64,000 bases of DNA from Methanosphaerula palustris E1-9c (GTDB lineage: Archaea > Halobacteriota > Methanomicrobia > Methanomicrobiales > Methanospirillaceae). Of the stretch, positions 52,850 through 62,223 are shown one piece after another. The translations under genes and the position numbers were made by a program. The stretch is taken from positions 558,001 to 622,000 of the forward strand of contig NC_011832.1 in the NCBI RefSeq assembly GCF_000021965.1, given 5' to 3'. The notes under the pieces were generated by a model that had not been told where the DNA came from, searched no databases, and saw only the letters and a program-made list of their open reading frames with translations. Within the stretch, counting starts at the first letter, position 1. Each line of letters starts with the position of its first letter.

Positions 52850-55800
52850 GTGAGGGACTGGGTCGATACACTGCTTCGTGCGATCACCAGGAAGACGATA
52901 CCGGTCGGTGACGTAGTTTTGAGGGATCAGACCGATTTGAGTACAGACCCTCTCCGTGCAGAACTCTTCAGTGTCGATCAGTTGGCCCAGCATGCACAGG
53001 AGATAGCCGGTTGGTACAGCGTTGAAACCCGAAAGAAGGGTATCGACCGGCTTCTTCCCCGGCTTATTGAGAATGAGACGGTGCTGCTTGAGACCTATGA
53101 ACTGATCTCGGCTGCCGTCGAAGTGAACCGACGTATCGCTCCGGCCGGGGAATGGCTGCTCGACAACTTCTACCTTGTCGAGGAGCAGATCCGGACTGCC
53201 CGCCGACACCTTCCGAAAGGCTACAGCAAGGAACTGCCCCACCTGATGAAAGGGCCGCTCAAAGGCTATCCCAGGGTCTATTTCATCGCACGGGAACTGA
53301 TTGCCCATGTCGACGGACGTGTCGATACCGCGAGCCTCTCCGGTTTCATCGAAGCATATCAGAATGTCACACCCCTGCTGATCGGGGAACTCTGGGCGGT
53401 GCCGATCATGCTCAGGCTCTCGCTGATCGAGAACCTGAGGAGGGTCGCCGATAGAATTGCAGCAAACCGGCGGGATAGTGACGTTGCCAGTTACTGGGCA
53501 GATCGGATTGTCAAAACAGTGGAGACCGACCCGAAGTGCCTGATCCAGGTCGTCGCAGAGATGGCTTCCTCTGATCCTCCAATGACCAGTGCCTTTGTCG
53601 CTGAACTGGCCCGGCGGCTCCAGGGATGGTCAGCTGCGCTGGCCTTTCCTCTGACCTGGATCGAGCAGCGTCTCTCTGAGATGAACATGACCATCGAACA
53701 GATGGTCCAGGCCGAATCCCAGTCCCAGGCTGCAGATCAGGTTTCCATCGGGAACAGTATCAACAGTTTTCGCCTTCTCGACGCGATGGACTGGCGCGAA
53801 TTCGTTGAACGAATGAGCGTCGTCGAGCGTACGCTTCGGGAGAATCCGGCGGACGAGTACGGGGATATGGACTTTGCCACCCGTGACCGGTACCGGCATG
53901 TGGTCGAGGCGATCGCAAAAGAGTCCGGGATCGCTGAGGAGAAGGTGGCGCTGAAGGCGATGGAACTCGCCCTCGACAACCGGATCCAACATGGTGGAGC
54001 CGGACGAGCCTCTCATGTCGGGTATTACCTGATCGACGAAGGACGACCCTCACTTCTTTCGGCTCTATCTGTCCCTCCCTCAATCGGGGATCGATGCCGG
54101 GCGTTTGGGTATGCCCATTCGCTGGGGCTCTACCTCGGTGGTATTGCACTGATCACCGGCTCTATCGTTCTCCTTGGGTATCGGTTCACCTCACCTCTCT
54201 TTTTTGGGATTGATCTCCTGGCCCTGCTGTTGCTGTTGATCCCTGCCAGTCAGGCCGGCGTCACGCTGATCAACTGGCTGGTGACGCTGCTGGTCAACCC
54301 TGTCCTCCTCCCCCGGATGGACTTCTCTGACGGAATCCCGTTTGAGATGCGCACCCTTGTGGTGATCCCCACGGTGCTGGCCGAGCCTGGCGACGTGGAT
54401 GACCTGCTCGAGTCCCTCGAGGTCAGGTACCTGGCCAATCGGGATAAAAATCTGTACTTTGCCCTGTTGACCGACCTCGTCACTGCAAAAGAGGAGACGT
54501 TGCCTGGTGATGAAGCGATGGTCCTTCGTCTGGGCCAGGGGATCGAGGAACTGAACGAGCGGTACCGTGAAGAGAAGGCAGGAACCTTCTTCCTGATGCA
54601 CCGGCCGCGCACCTGGAACCCTGTGGAAGGGGAGTGGATGGGATATGAACGGAAGCGGGGGATCATCAGTGCCCTGAACCGTCTTCTCCGTGAGAACATG
54701 ATCGATGAGTTCTCAGTGATCATCGGCGATCAGTCCCTCCTCTCAGGTGTGAAGTACGTGATCACGCTCGATACCGATACCCAGTTACCCCGTGATATGG
54801 CCAGGCAGATGGTAGGAACGATGGCTCATCCGTTGAACCAACCGGTGATCGATCCGATGACCAAGTCTGTCTGTGATGGTTATAGCCTCCTCCAGCCTCG
54901 TGTGGGGCTGCTTCTCCCCGATATTGGTCTCTCCCGTTTTGTGCGGTACTTTGGCGGTGAGCCGGGGATCGATCCCTATACCCGGGCGATCTCTGATGTC
55001 TATCAGGATCTCTTCTTTGAAGGTTCGTTCATTGGAAAAGGGATCTATGATGTCGATATCTTTGCCCAATCAGCAGAAGGAAGGTTTCCTGAGAACCTGA
55101 TCCTGAGCCATGACCTGCTCGAAGGGTGCTATGCCCGGACCGGGCTGGTCAGCGATCTCCAGGTCTTTGAGGAGTACCCTGCCAGGTATCTGACCGACAT
55201 CAAACGGAGGCATCGCTGGATCCGCGGGGACTGGCAGATTGCGCCGTGGGTCTTATCAAAGGTGCCTGGTCCGGATGGTGTCAAAGTGAAAAATTCCCTC
55301 TCCCTCCTCTCCCGCTGGAAGATCTTTGACAACCTGCGCAGAAGTATTGTTCCTCCGGCCATGCTGCTGCTGCTGGTCATATCATGGGCTTTTCTCCCGC
55401 AGGTCTGGACCTGGCTGATCATCGGGGTCTATCTGGTCCCGCCAGCCCTCATGTATCTCTGGAGGGTGGTCAGAAAGTCACCGGATCAGTCACTGCCTTT
55501 CCATCTGCGCGAGGTCTTATCCTCACTTCCGGTTCAATTTGCGGTCCCCGTTATCTCACTGGCTCTGCTGCCGTACGAGGCCTTTATCAGCCTTGATGCA
55601 GTGCTCCGAACCTGGTGGCGGATGCTGATCAGCCACCGTTGTTTGTTGAACTGGACGACCTACCGGGAGGCTGACCGAAGCGGACAGAGCGATCTGATCG
55701 GGTCGTATTACACCATGTGGACCGCTCCACTGGTAGCCGTGCTCTCACTGTCTGGCCTTGTCCTGTTTCGTCCGTCAGCTCTGATGTCGGCCGGTCTCTT

Positions 55801-58800
55801 TGTGGTGGCATGGATTGCCTCTCCAGGATTGGCCTGGTGGCTCAGCCAACCGATCCCTACCAAGACGACTGCCCTGACCCCTGATCAGATGCTCTTTTTA
55901 CGAGCAATCTCTCGGAGAACCTGGAGGTTCTTTGAGACGTTTGTGACAGCGAATGAGCACTGGCTCCCACCGGATAATTATCAGGAGGAGCCGATTGCAG
56001 TGATCGCCCATCGTACGTCCCCGACCGATATCGGCCTCTCGCTGCTGGCAGACCTGGGCGCGTATGACTCCGGGTACATCTCGGCTAGACGGCTGGTCGA
56101 GCGGACAGGAAAGACTCTGCAGACGATGGCAGGGATGAAAAGGTTCCGTGGACATTTTTATAACTGGTACGACACCGTTACCCTTGAACCGCTCCTTCCA
56201 CTGTACATATCCACAGTGGACAGTGGGAACCTGACTGCTCACCTGCTGATTTTACGACAGGGTCTCTCTGACCTCTCCGAAGCCCCGGTTGTCTCAAATA
56301 TGGCTTTTGAGGGGATTGCTGATACGCTCGCTCTCTTGAACGAAGCAGTGCTGGCAGCCGTCAAGGCTGAAGCGGGTGCAGTCTCTGATGAGACCAGGGC
56401 CTGGATTGCAGAGATAGACGTTGCCTGTACTGTGATGCCAAAGACGCTTCATGAAGTATGGCAGGGGCTTGTGGTGCTCAGGGATCTTTCGTCAAAGGTG
56501 GCGGGGGATCTCCGCTCGCATTCTGACGATGAGATCCGGTGGTGGGCCCAGGCCGTAGAACAGCAGGTTCATGACCATCTGGAGGACCTGAAGTCACTCG
56601 CTTCGTGGGTTACCGTTGAACTGCCTCGAAACACGCCTACGATCGCTCCTTTCCCTGAGTATCAGGAGATCTGGGATAGAATTCTGAATCTGAAAGAATC
56701 TATTCCCACCCTGGCAGAGGTCACGGATCTTGAAGAGGGTCTGCTCGGCCCCCTGGATACCCTGCTGAGCCGGATTCTGGCGCTCAGCCCTGGTGGTGAG
56801 GGGGTCTCCGATGAGACCAGATCCTGGCTCCTTTCTCTGCGGAAGAAGATCCAATCCTCGAGTGAAGAGGTGGGTGAGCGTCTGAAGCTGGTTGATAATC
56901 TGATCGCCCTCTGCACGAACTTCAGTGGGATCGAGTACGAGTTTCTCTATGACCGGACCAGTGAACTCCTTTCGATCGGGTACAATGCCACCGATCTCCG
57001 GCGGGATGCCAGTTCCTATGATCTGCTCGCCTCTGAGGCCCGGCTTGCCAGTTATGTCGCGATTGCGCAGGGTAGCCTCCCGCAGGAGCACTGGTTTGCC
57101 CTCGGCCGGTTACTGACGGCCGGGAGCACCGGTGAACCGATCCTTCTCTCCTGGAGCGGCTCGATGTTCGAGTATCTGATGCCTCTGCTGGTGATGCCGA
57201 CCTATGAGAATACGCTCCTCGATCGGACCTATCATGCCATGGTGGCCAGGCAGATCGAGTACGGGCGGAGACGGGGTGTCCCCTGGGGAGTTTCCGAGTC
57301 CGGGTACAACATCACTGATGCCAACCTGAACTACCAGTATCGGGCGTTCGGGGTTCCCGGACTCGGGTTCAAGCGAGGGCTCGCCGAGGACCTGGTGATC
57401 ACCCCCTATGCATCGGCGATGGCGTTGATGGTCGACCCCCGTGCTGCCTGTCAGAACCTGGAACAGCTGGCCTTATCTGGATTTGTCGGCCAGTACGGGT
57501 TCTACGAGGCGATTGATTTCACCCCGTCCCGGGTTAGCCCAGGTCAGTCTTATGCTGTGGTCAGATCCTACATGGTGCATCATCAGGGGATGACCCTCCT
57601 CTCCCTCCTCTATCTTCGGGGTCGTCCGATGCAACGGCGGTTTGAAGCCGAGCCGCTCTTAAAAGCCACCTCATTGCTGCTCCAGGAGAAGGTGCCGAAG
57701 GTGGCGCCGTTCTATCCGCATGCCGGTGAGGTACAGGGAATCCATAAGATGCTCGGCGAACCTGAATCGATGATGCGGGTCTATACGACCCCAAATACCC
57801 CGCGACCTGAAGTCCAGCTCCTCTCCAATGGCAGATACCATGTGATGGTCAATAATGCCGGGGCCGGGTACAGCCGGTGGAAGGACCTGGCTGTGACCAG
57901 GTGGCGGGAGGATCCGACAGCGGACTGTGCCGGCACCTTCTGTTATGTCAGGGATGTGGAGAGTGGGGTCTTCTGGTCGACGGCCTTCCAGCCAGCCTGC
58001 AGGCCCACCTCCTCCTATCAGGCGATCTTTCAGCAACCCCGTGCAGAGTTCCGGCGACGCGATCCGGATATCGATACCCATGTCGAGGTGATCGTCTCTC
58101 CCGAGGATGATGTAGAACTGCGCAGAGTCCGGATCACGAACCGTTCATGGCGCCGGCGGACGATCGAACTGACCAGTTATGCCGAGGTGGTGCTGGCGCC
58201 ACAGGGTGCCGACGAGTCCCACCCCGCCTTCAGCAACCTGTTCGTCCAGACCGAACTGGTCCGGAGCCGGAATGGGATCCTTGCCACCCGCAGGCCGCGT
58301 TCAGATGGGGAGCATCCGCCATGGCTCTTCCATATGATGACCCTGCATGGCACCACGTCGGTCAGGAAGATTTCGTATGAGACCGATCGGGCCCGGTTCA
58401 TCGGCCGTGGACGGACGCTCCGGGATCCGGTCGCGATGACCGACTCCTCAACCCTTTCGGATACGGCAGGGTCTGTACTCGATCCGGTGGTGGCGATCCG
58501 GTGCACGATCACGATCGAGCCCCAGGAGACGGCGGTGGTGAATATCTTCACCGGGGTCAGTGAGACCCGGGTCGGTGCAGAGGGACTGATCGAGAAGTAT
58601 TATGATGCCTATATCGGGGAGCGGGTCGCAGAACTGGCCTGGACACATGCCCAGGTGGTGCTCAGACAGTTGAATGCCACTGAGAGTCAGGCGCGGGACT
58701 TTGCATCACTGGCTGCCTCGGTGGTCTATGCCAACCCGACCCGTCGTGCTTCCCCCGAGGTGCTGATACAGAACCGGCGAGGTCAGTCCGGGCTCTGGGG

Positions 58801-61639
58801 ATATGGGATCTCCGGGGATTATCCGATCGTGCTGGTCCGGATCCGCGACCGTTCTGGTCTCGCCCTGGTCAGGGAGATGGTGCAGGCGCATGCTTACTGG
58901 CGTGTGAAAGGGTTGATGGTGGACCTGGTGATCTGGAACGAAGACCAGTCCGGATACCGACAGGAGTTGCAGGACGAGATCCATCGGCAGATGGCCGGCA
59001 GTCCTGATATCCAGCAGATCGACCGGCCGGGAGGGATCTTTGTTCGGCGGCTCGAACAGATGTCTGATGAGGATCGCGTGCTGATGCAGACCGTAGCACG
59101 GGTGATCATCACAGATCGGGGTGGATCCCTGGCCGAACAGATGGAGCGGGGAGGGTGGAGCGACCTGGCTGTGCCGCCTCTTATACCCGTGAAGACCTGG
59201 CGTCCGGAGCGGCCGTCTCTCCTCGCAGATGCTGAGGATGGCCTCCGTTTCTTCAATGGATACGGTGGGTTTACCGAGGACGGGCATGAGTACCGGATCA
59301 TCTCTGGGGCTGGGAAGGAGACGCCTGCCCCCTGGGTGAATGTGCTGGCCAACCCGATCTTCGGGACTGTCATCTCGGAGAGTGGCGGTTCCTATACCTG
59401 GAGTGAGAACGCTCACGAGTTCAGACTGACCCCCTGGTACAACGACCCGGTCAGGGATCTGAGCGGTGAGGCGCTGTACATCCGGGATGAAGAGACCGGG
59501 CGGTTCTGGTCGCCGACGCCCCTTCCGGCCCGTGGCACCCACCAGTACCTGACCCGACATGGATTCGGATACTCGGTCTTTGAATATGCTGAAAGCGGGA
59601 TCCACACGAAACTGACGGTCTTTGTGCCGGTGGACAGTTCAGTGAAGTTCCTCGTGCTGAAGATCAGGAACACCTCCGGGCGTGTACGGGCGCTCTCGGT
59701 GACTGGATATGTGGAATGGGTGCTCGGGGAGCTCCGACAGCGGTCCCTGCTGCATGTGACCACCGAGATCGATCCGATCAGCGGGGCTCTCTTTGCGAGG
59801 AATCCCTACAATAACGAGTTCCCCGATCGGGTGGCATTCTTCGACGCCAACGAGTTGAACCGGACGGTGACCGGCGATCGCCATGAGTTCCTCGGCAGGA
59901 ACGGGACTCCTGCAGCGCCGGCAGCGATGGGACGGGCCCGGCTCTCAGGCAAGGTCGGGCCGGGTCTGGACCCCTGTGCCGCGATACAGGTTCCGTTCTC
60001 TCTCGCTGACGGACAGGAGCATGAGATCGTCTTTATGCTCGGGGTCGGTCATGATCTCGATGCTGCTCGGAACCTTATCCAGCGGTACCGCGGTGTCGGG
60101 CCGGCCAGAACTGAACTCGAAGCGGTCAGGCAATACTGGACATGGACCCTCGGTGCAGTACACATTTCGACTCCTGATCCTTCGGTGGACCTGCTCGCCA
60201 ACGGCTGGTTGATGTACCAGACCCTGGCCTGCCGTATCTGGGGGAGGACCGGGTTCTACCAGTCCGGTGGGGCGTTCGGTTTTCGTGACCAGCTTCAGGA
60301 TGTGATGCCTATACTCCATGCCGAGCCCCGGCTGGCGCGCAAGCATCTTCTCCTCTGTGCCGGTCATCAGTTCGTTGAAGGGGATGTGCAGCACTGGTGG
60401 CACCCGCCGATGGACCGGGGTGTCAGAACGCACTGTTCTGATGATTACCTCTGGCTGCCGCTGGTCACCTGCAGGTATGTTCTCGGCACCCGGGATACCG
60501 GGGTCCTGAATGAGCGGATACCGTTCCTTGAAGGCAGGCCGCTGAAACCTGAGGAGGAATCTTATTATGATCTGCCGAGGGTCTCACCGGAGTCAGGGAC
60601 GCTCTATGAGCACTGTGTCAGGGCGATCCGGTGGGGACTGAAGTTCGGTTCTCACGGGCTTCCGCTGATCGGGAGTGGGGATTGGAATGACGGGATGAAC
60701 CTGGTCGGCGCTCATGGCCAGGGTGAGAGTGTCTGGCTCGGGTTCTTCCTGTATGACGTCCTTTTCCAGTTTGCCGAGGTGGCCCGGATCCGCGAGGATA
60801 CCGAGTTTGCAGACCTCTGCATGGTCAATGCCGAACGGTTGCGGCAGAATCTGGAACAGAACGGTTGGGATGGAAGATGGTACCGGCGTGCGTACTTCGA
60901 CTCCGGGGAGCCGCTCGGTTCAAATCAGAACCAGGAGTGCTTCATCGACTCGATCGCACAATCCTGGTCTGTGCTCTCAGGTGCGGGTGACAAAGAACGG
61001 GTCAGAACGGCGATGGAGTCAGTCGAGGAGCATCTGGTCCGGCACCAGGATAGACTGATCGCGCTGTTGACCCCGCCATTTGATAAATCGACGCCGAATC
61101 CAGGGTATATCAAGGGATATGTGCCCGGGGTGCGGGAGAATGGCGGACAATACACCCATGCGGCTATCTGGGTGGTGATGGCCTTTGCGGCTCTCGGGGA
61201 CCAGCGACGTTCCTGGGACCTCTTTAACCTGATCAACCCGATCAACCATAGCAGCACCCCGGAGGATGCCAAGAGGTACCGGGTCGAGCCGTACGTCGCT
61301 GCTGCTGATGTGTATGCAGTTGAACCGCATATTGGTCGTGGGGGCTGGACCTGGTATACCGGGTCGGCTGGATGGATGTACAGGCTGATCCTCGAGTCGC
61401 TCCTCGGTGTGCGACTGGAGGTGGACACCCTTCACTTCTCACCGTGCATTCCAGTAGGCTGGTCCTCGTTTACGATGGATTACCGGTTCCATGAGACCGT
61501 CCATCACATTGTGATCACGGCGACAGGGACGGCCTGTGGGGTTCGGTCTGTGACGGTCGACGGACTGCTGCAGCCGGACAGGACGGTGCGCCTGGTCAAT
61601 GACCATCGAGAGCACATGGTCGAGGTGGTCCTTGGGTAA
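52850..61639 (+). CDS. ndvB: cyclic beta-1,2-glucan synthetase-like giant protein (GT84-glycoamylase-GH94)
   Basis: 2929 residues, like bacterial NdvB/ChvB (about 2800). Order: soluble helical N-terminus (1-410); membrane segments near 417-485; GT84 transferase domain from about 495 (MRTLVVIPTVL, ITLDTDTQLPRDMA near 640, KRRHRWIRGDWQIAPWVL near 786); further membrane helices at about 832-870, 890-905 and 955-998; a glycoamylase-like domain (about 1010-1585: SPTDIGLSLLADLGAYDSG, MVHHQGMTLLSLLYLRG); then GH94-type phosphorylase modules with catalytic GSGDWNDGMNLVG near 2607. In bacteria this enzyme builds, trims and closes periplasmic cyclic glucans for osmotic adaptation. Start GTG 52850. No ABC exporter (NdvA) is nearby. 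The product in an archaeon is inference. Confidence 0.9.
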   Translation: MRDWVDTLLRAITRKTIPVGDVVLRDQTDLSTDPLRAELFSVDQLAQHAQEIAGWYSVETRKKGIDRLLPRLIENETVLLETYELISAAVEVNRRIAPAGEWLLDNFYLVEEQIRTARRHLPKGYSKELPHLMKGPLKGYPRVYFIARELIAHVDGRVDTASLSGFIEAYQNVTPLLIGELWAVPIMLRLSLIENLRRVADRIAANRRDSDVASYWADRIVKTVETDPKCLIQVVAEMASSDPPMTSAFVAELARRLQGWSAALAFPLTWIEQRLSEMNMTIEQMVQAESQSQAADQVSIGNSINSFRLLDAMDWREFVERMSVVERTLRENPADEYGDMDFATRDRYRHVVEAIAKESGIAEEKVALKAMELALDNRIQHGGAGRASHVGYYLIDEGRPSLLSALSVPPSIGDRCRAFGYAHSLGLYLGGIALITGSIVLLGYRFTSPLFFGIDLLALLLLLIPASQAGVTLINWLVTLLVNPVLLPRMDFSDGIPFEMRTLVVIPTVLAEPGDVDDLLESLEVRYLANRDKNLYFALLTDLVTAKEETLPGDEAMVLRLGQGIEELNERYREEKAGTFFLMHRPRTWNPVEGEWMGYERKRGIISALNRLLRENMIDEFSVIIGDQSLLSGVKYVITLDTDTQLPRDMARQMVGTMAHPLNQPVIDPMTKSVCDGYSLLQPRVGLLLPDIGLSRFVRYFGGEPGIDPYTRAISDVYQDLFFEGSFIGKGIYDVDIFAQSAEGRFPENLILSHDLLEGCYARTGLVSDLQVFEEYPARYLTDIKRRHRWIRGDWQIAPWVLSKVPGPDGVKVKNSLSLLSRWKIFDNLRRSIVPPAMLLLLVISWAFLPQVWTWLIIGVYLVPPALMYLWRVVRKSPDQSLPFHLREVLSSLPVQFAVPVISLALLPYEAFISLDAVLRTWWRMLISHRCLLNWTTYREADRSGQSDLIGSYYTMWTAPLVAVLSLSGLVLFRPSALMSAGLFVVAWIASPGLAWWLSQPIPTKTTALTPDQMLFLRAISRRTWRFFETFVTANEHWLPPDNYQEEPIAVIAHRTSPTDIGLSLLADLGAYDSGYISARRLVERTGKTLQTMAGMKRFRGHFYNWYDTVTLEPLLPLYISTVDSGNLTAHLLILRQGLSDLSEAPVVSNMAFEGIADTLALLNEAVLAAVKAEAGAVSDETRAWIAEIDVACTVMPKTLHEVWQGLVVLRDLSSKVAGDLRSHSDDEIRWWAQAVEQQVHDHLEDLKSLASWVTVELPRNTPTIAPFPEYQEIWDRILNLKESIPTLAEVTDLEEGLLGPLDTLLSRILALSPGGEGVSDETRSWLLSLRKKIQSSSEEVGERLKLVDNLIALCTNFSGIEYEFLYDRTSELLSIGYNATDLRRDASSYDLLASEARLASYVAIAQGSLPQEHWFALGRLLTAGSTGEPILLSWSGSMFEYLMPLLVMPTYENTLLDRTYHAMVARQIEYGRRRGVPWGVSESGYNITDANLNYQYRAFGVPGLGFKRGLAEDLVITPYASAMALMVDPRAACQNLEQLALSGFVGQYGFYEAIDFTPSRVSPGQSYAVVRSYMVHHQGMTLLSLLYLRGRPMQRRFEAEPLLKATSLLLQEKVPKVAPFYPHAGEVQGIHKMLGEPESMMRVYTTPNTPRPEVQLLSNGRYHVMVNNAGAGYSRWKDLAVTRWREDPTADCAGTFCYVRDVESGVFWSTAFQPACRPTSSYQAIFQQPRAEFRRRDPDIDTHVEVIVSPEDDVELRRVRITNRSWRRRTIELTSYAEVVLAPQGADESHPAFSNLFVQTELVRSRNGILATRRPRSDGEHPPWLFHMMTLHGTTSVRKISYETDRARFIGRGRTLRDPVAMTDSSTLSDTAGSVLDPVVAIRCTITIEPQETAVVNIFTGVSETRVGAEGLIEKYYDAYIGERVAELAWTHAQVVLRQLNATESQARDFASLAASVVYANPTRRASPEVLIQNRRGQSGLWGYGISGDYPIVLVRIRDRSGLALVREMVQAHAYWRVKGLMVDLVIWNEDQSGYRQELQDEIHRQMAGSPDIQQIDRPGGIFVRRLEQMSDEDRVLMQTVARVIITDRGGSLAEQMERGGWSDLAVPPLIPVKTWRPERPSLLADAEDGLRFFNGYGGFTEDGHEYRIISGAGKETPAPWVNVLANPIFGTVISESGGSYTWSENAHEFRLTPWYNDPVRDLSGEALYIRDEETGRFWSPTPLPARGTHQYLTRHGFGYSVFEYAESGIHTKLTVFVPVDSSVKFLVLKIRNTSGRVRALSVTGYVEWVLGELRQRSLLHVTTEIDPISGALFARNPYNNEFPDRVAFFDANELNRTVTGDRHEFLGRNGTPAAPAAMGRARLSGKVGPGLDPCAAIQVPFSLADGQEHEIVFMLGVGHDLDAARNLIQRYRGVGPARTELEAVRQYWTWTLGAVHISTPDPSVDLLANGWLMYQTLACRIWGRTGFYQSGGAFGFRDQLQDVMPILHAEPRLARKHLLLCAGHQFVEGDVQHWWHPPMDRGVRTHCSDDYLWLPLVTCRYVLGTRDTGVLNERIPFLEGRPLKPEEESYYDLPRVSPESGTLYEHCVRAIRWGLKFGSHGLPLIGSGDWNDGMNLVGAHGQGESVWLGFFLYDVLFQFAEVARIREDTEFADLCMVNAERLRQNLEQNGWDGRWYRRAYFDSGEPLGSNQNQECFIDSIAQSWSVLSGAGDKERVRTAMESVEEHLVRHQDRLIALLTPPFDKSTPNPGYIKGYVPGVRENGGQYTHAAIWVVMAFAALGDQRRSWDLFNLINPINHSSTPEDAKRYRVEPYVAAADVYAVEPHIGRGGWTWYTGSAGWMYRLILESLLGVRLEVDTLHFSPCIPVGWSSFTMDYRFHETVHHIVITATGTACGVRSVTVDGLLQPDRTVRLVNDHREHMVEVVLG

Positions 61640-61873
61640 AAGGGGAGCTGGTCTGCCACCTCTGTTGGTACCAGCGTATGAAGAGTTCTGCTGGTGGTTA
61701 TGAGGTGTTCTGCAGGGTTCGATTTTCTCTTGTTCGAAAACGAAGGGACGCGGAAATCAGCGTCGACATGGGGGATGCCATCCTGTTCCCAGGGTGATGT
61801 TCATCTCTTCCAACCTGGAACGGGATCTCTCTCCTAAAAATACCAGAGAACTGTGCAGACCGCTACGCAGTTC
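61640..61873. other. intergenic region after the glucan synthetase gene
   Basis: 234 bp without a recognisable gene. Convergent end of the glucan gene and the 72-residue gene. Contains CGATTTTCTCTTGTTCGAAAACG, weakly self-complementary, and the hairpin annotated separately. Confidence 0.35.
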
Positions 61874-61875
61874 TC
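61846..61875. terminator. hairpin at the end of the 72-residue gene
   Basis: GAGAACTG...CAGTTCTC forms an 8-bp perfect stem, extended to ten by a G:U and a G:C pair, with a ten-base loop. It overlaps the TGA of the minus-strand gene, and could stabilise or end transcripts from either convergent gene. Confidence 0.45.
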
Positions 61876-62092
61876 ACCTGCCCTTTTGATCATGTCCCTC
61901 GGCTTCCATGGTGATCAGCTGCTTGTAGATGGTGAACAACCGCCCTAAACGCTCTCCTGTCGTTGCTTCAAGGCGTGCATCCCGAATATACTGTTCATCA
62001 TCCCCTATTGATCTTGTCACCGTCTCGAATAGGGGAATCCAGGCCCCGTTCTCGAAATGGCCTGATTCTCCCTGGTACTCTATCATCTTCAT
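61874..62092 (-). CDS. unknown small protein
   Basis: 72 residues, MKMIEYQGESGHFENGAWIP then EATTGERLGRLFTIYKQLIT. Not recognised. The ATG has GGGAATGAG directly before it, a weak but usable ribosome site. The N-terminal half looks like a beta-strand module and the C-terminal half a helix. It might follow the helicase-nuclease gene in the same transcript, 131 bp downstream, or stand alone. Confidence 0.55.
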   Translation of the reverse strand: MKMIEYQGESGHFENGAWIPLFETVTRSIGDDEQYIRDARLEATTGERLGRLFTIYKQLITMEAEGHDQKGR

Positions 62093-62171
62093 CTCATTCC
62101 CTGGTATCGTCTTTTTTATAGGCCGTTATGGCCCGGAGAGGCAGCCTCTGGCTGGCTGCACCTGCCGGCAT

Positions 62172-62189
62172 CAGGTCACACATGACCTG
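62172..62189. promoter_or_regulatory. 18-bp inverted repeat upstream of the small gene
   Basis: CAGGTCA-CACA-TGACCTG, a perfect 7-2-base-pair-rich repeat (7-4-7), 80 bases before the small gene's ATG and 35 bases after the helicase-nuclease stop. Could be an operator for the small gene or a transcript-end hairpin. Confidence 0.4.
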
Positions 62190-62223
62190 TCTGTCTCTGT
62201 CTAGATGTAGGATGGCCAGTATA

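Noticed and set aside
58706-59605. 299-codon open frame on the minus strand
   Set aside because: Antisense to the GH94 part of the glucan synthetase; Pro/Arg/His-rich shadow.
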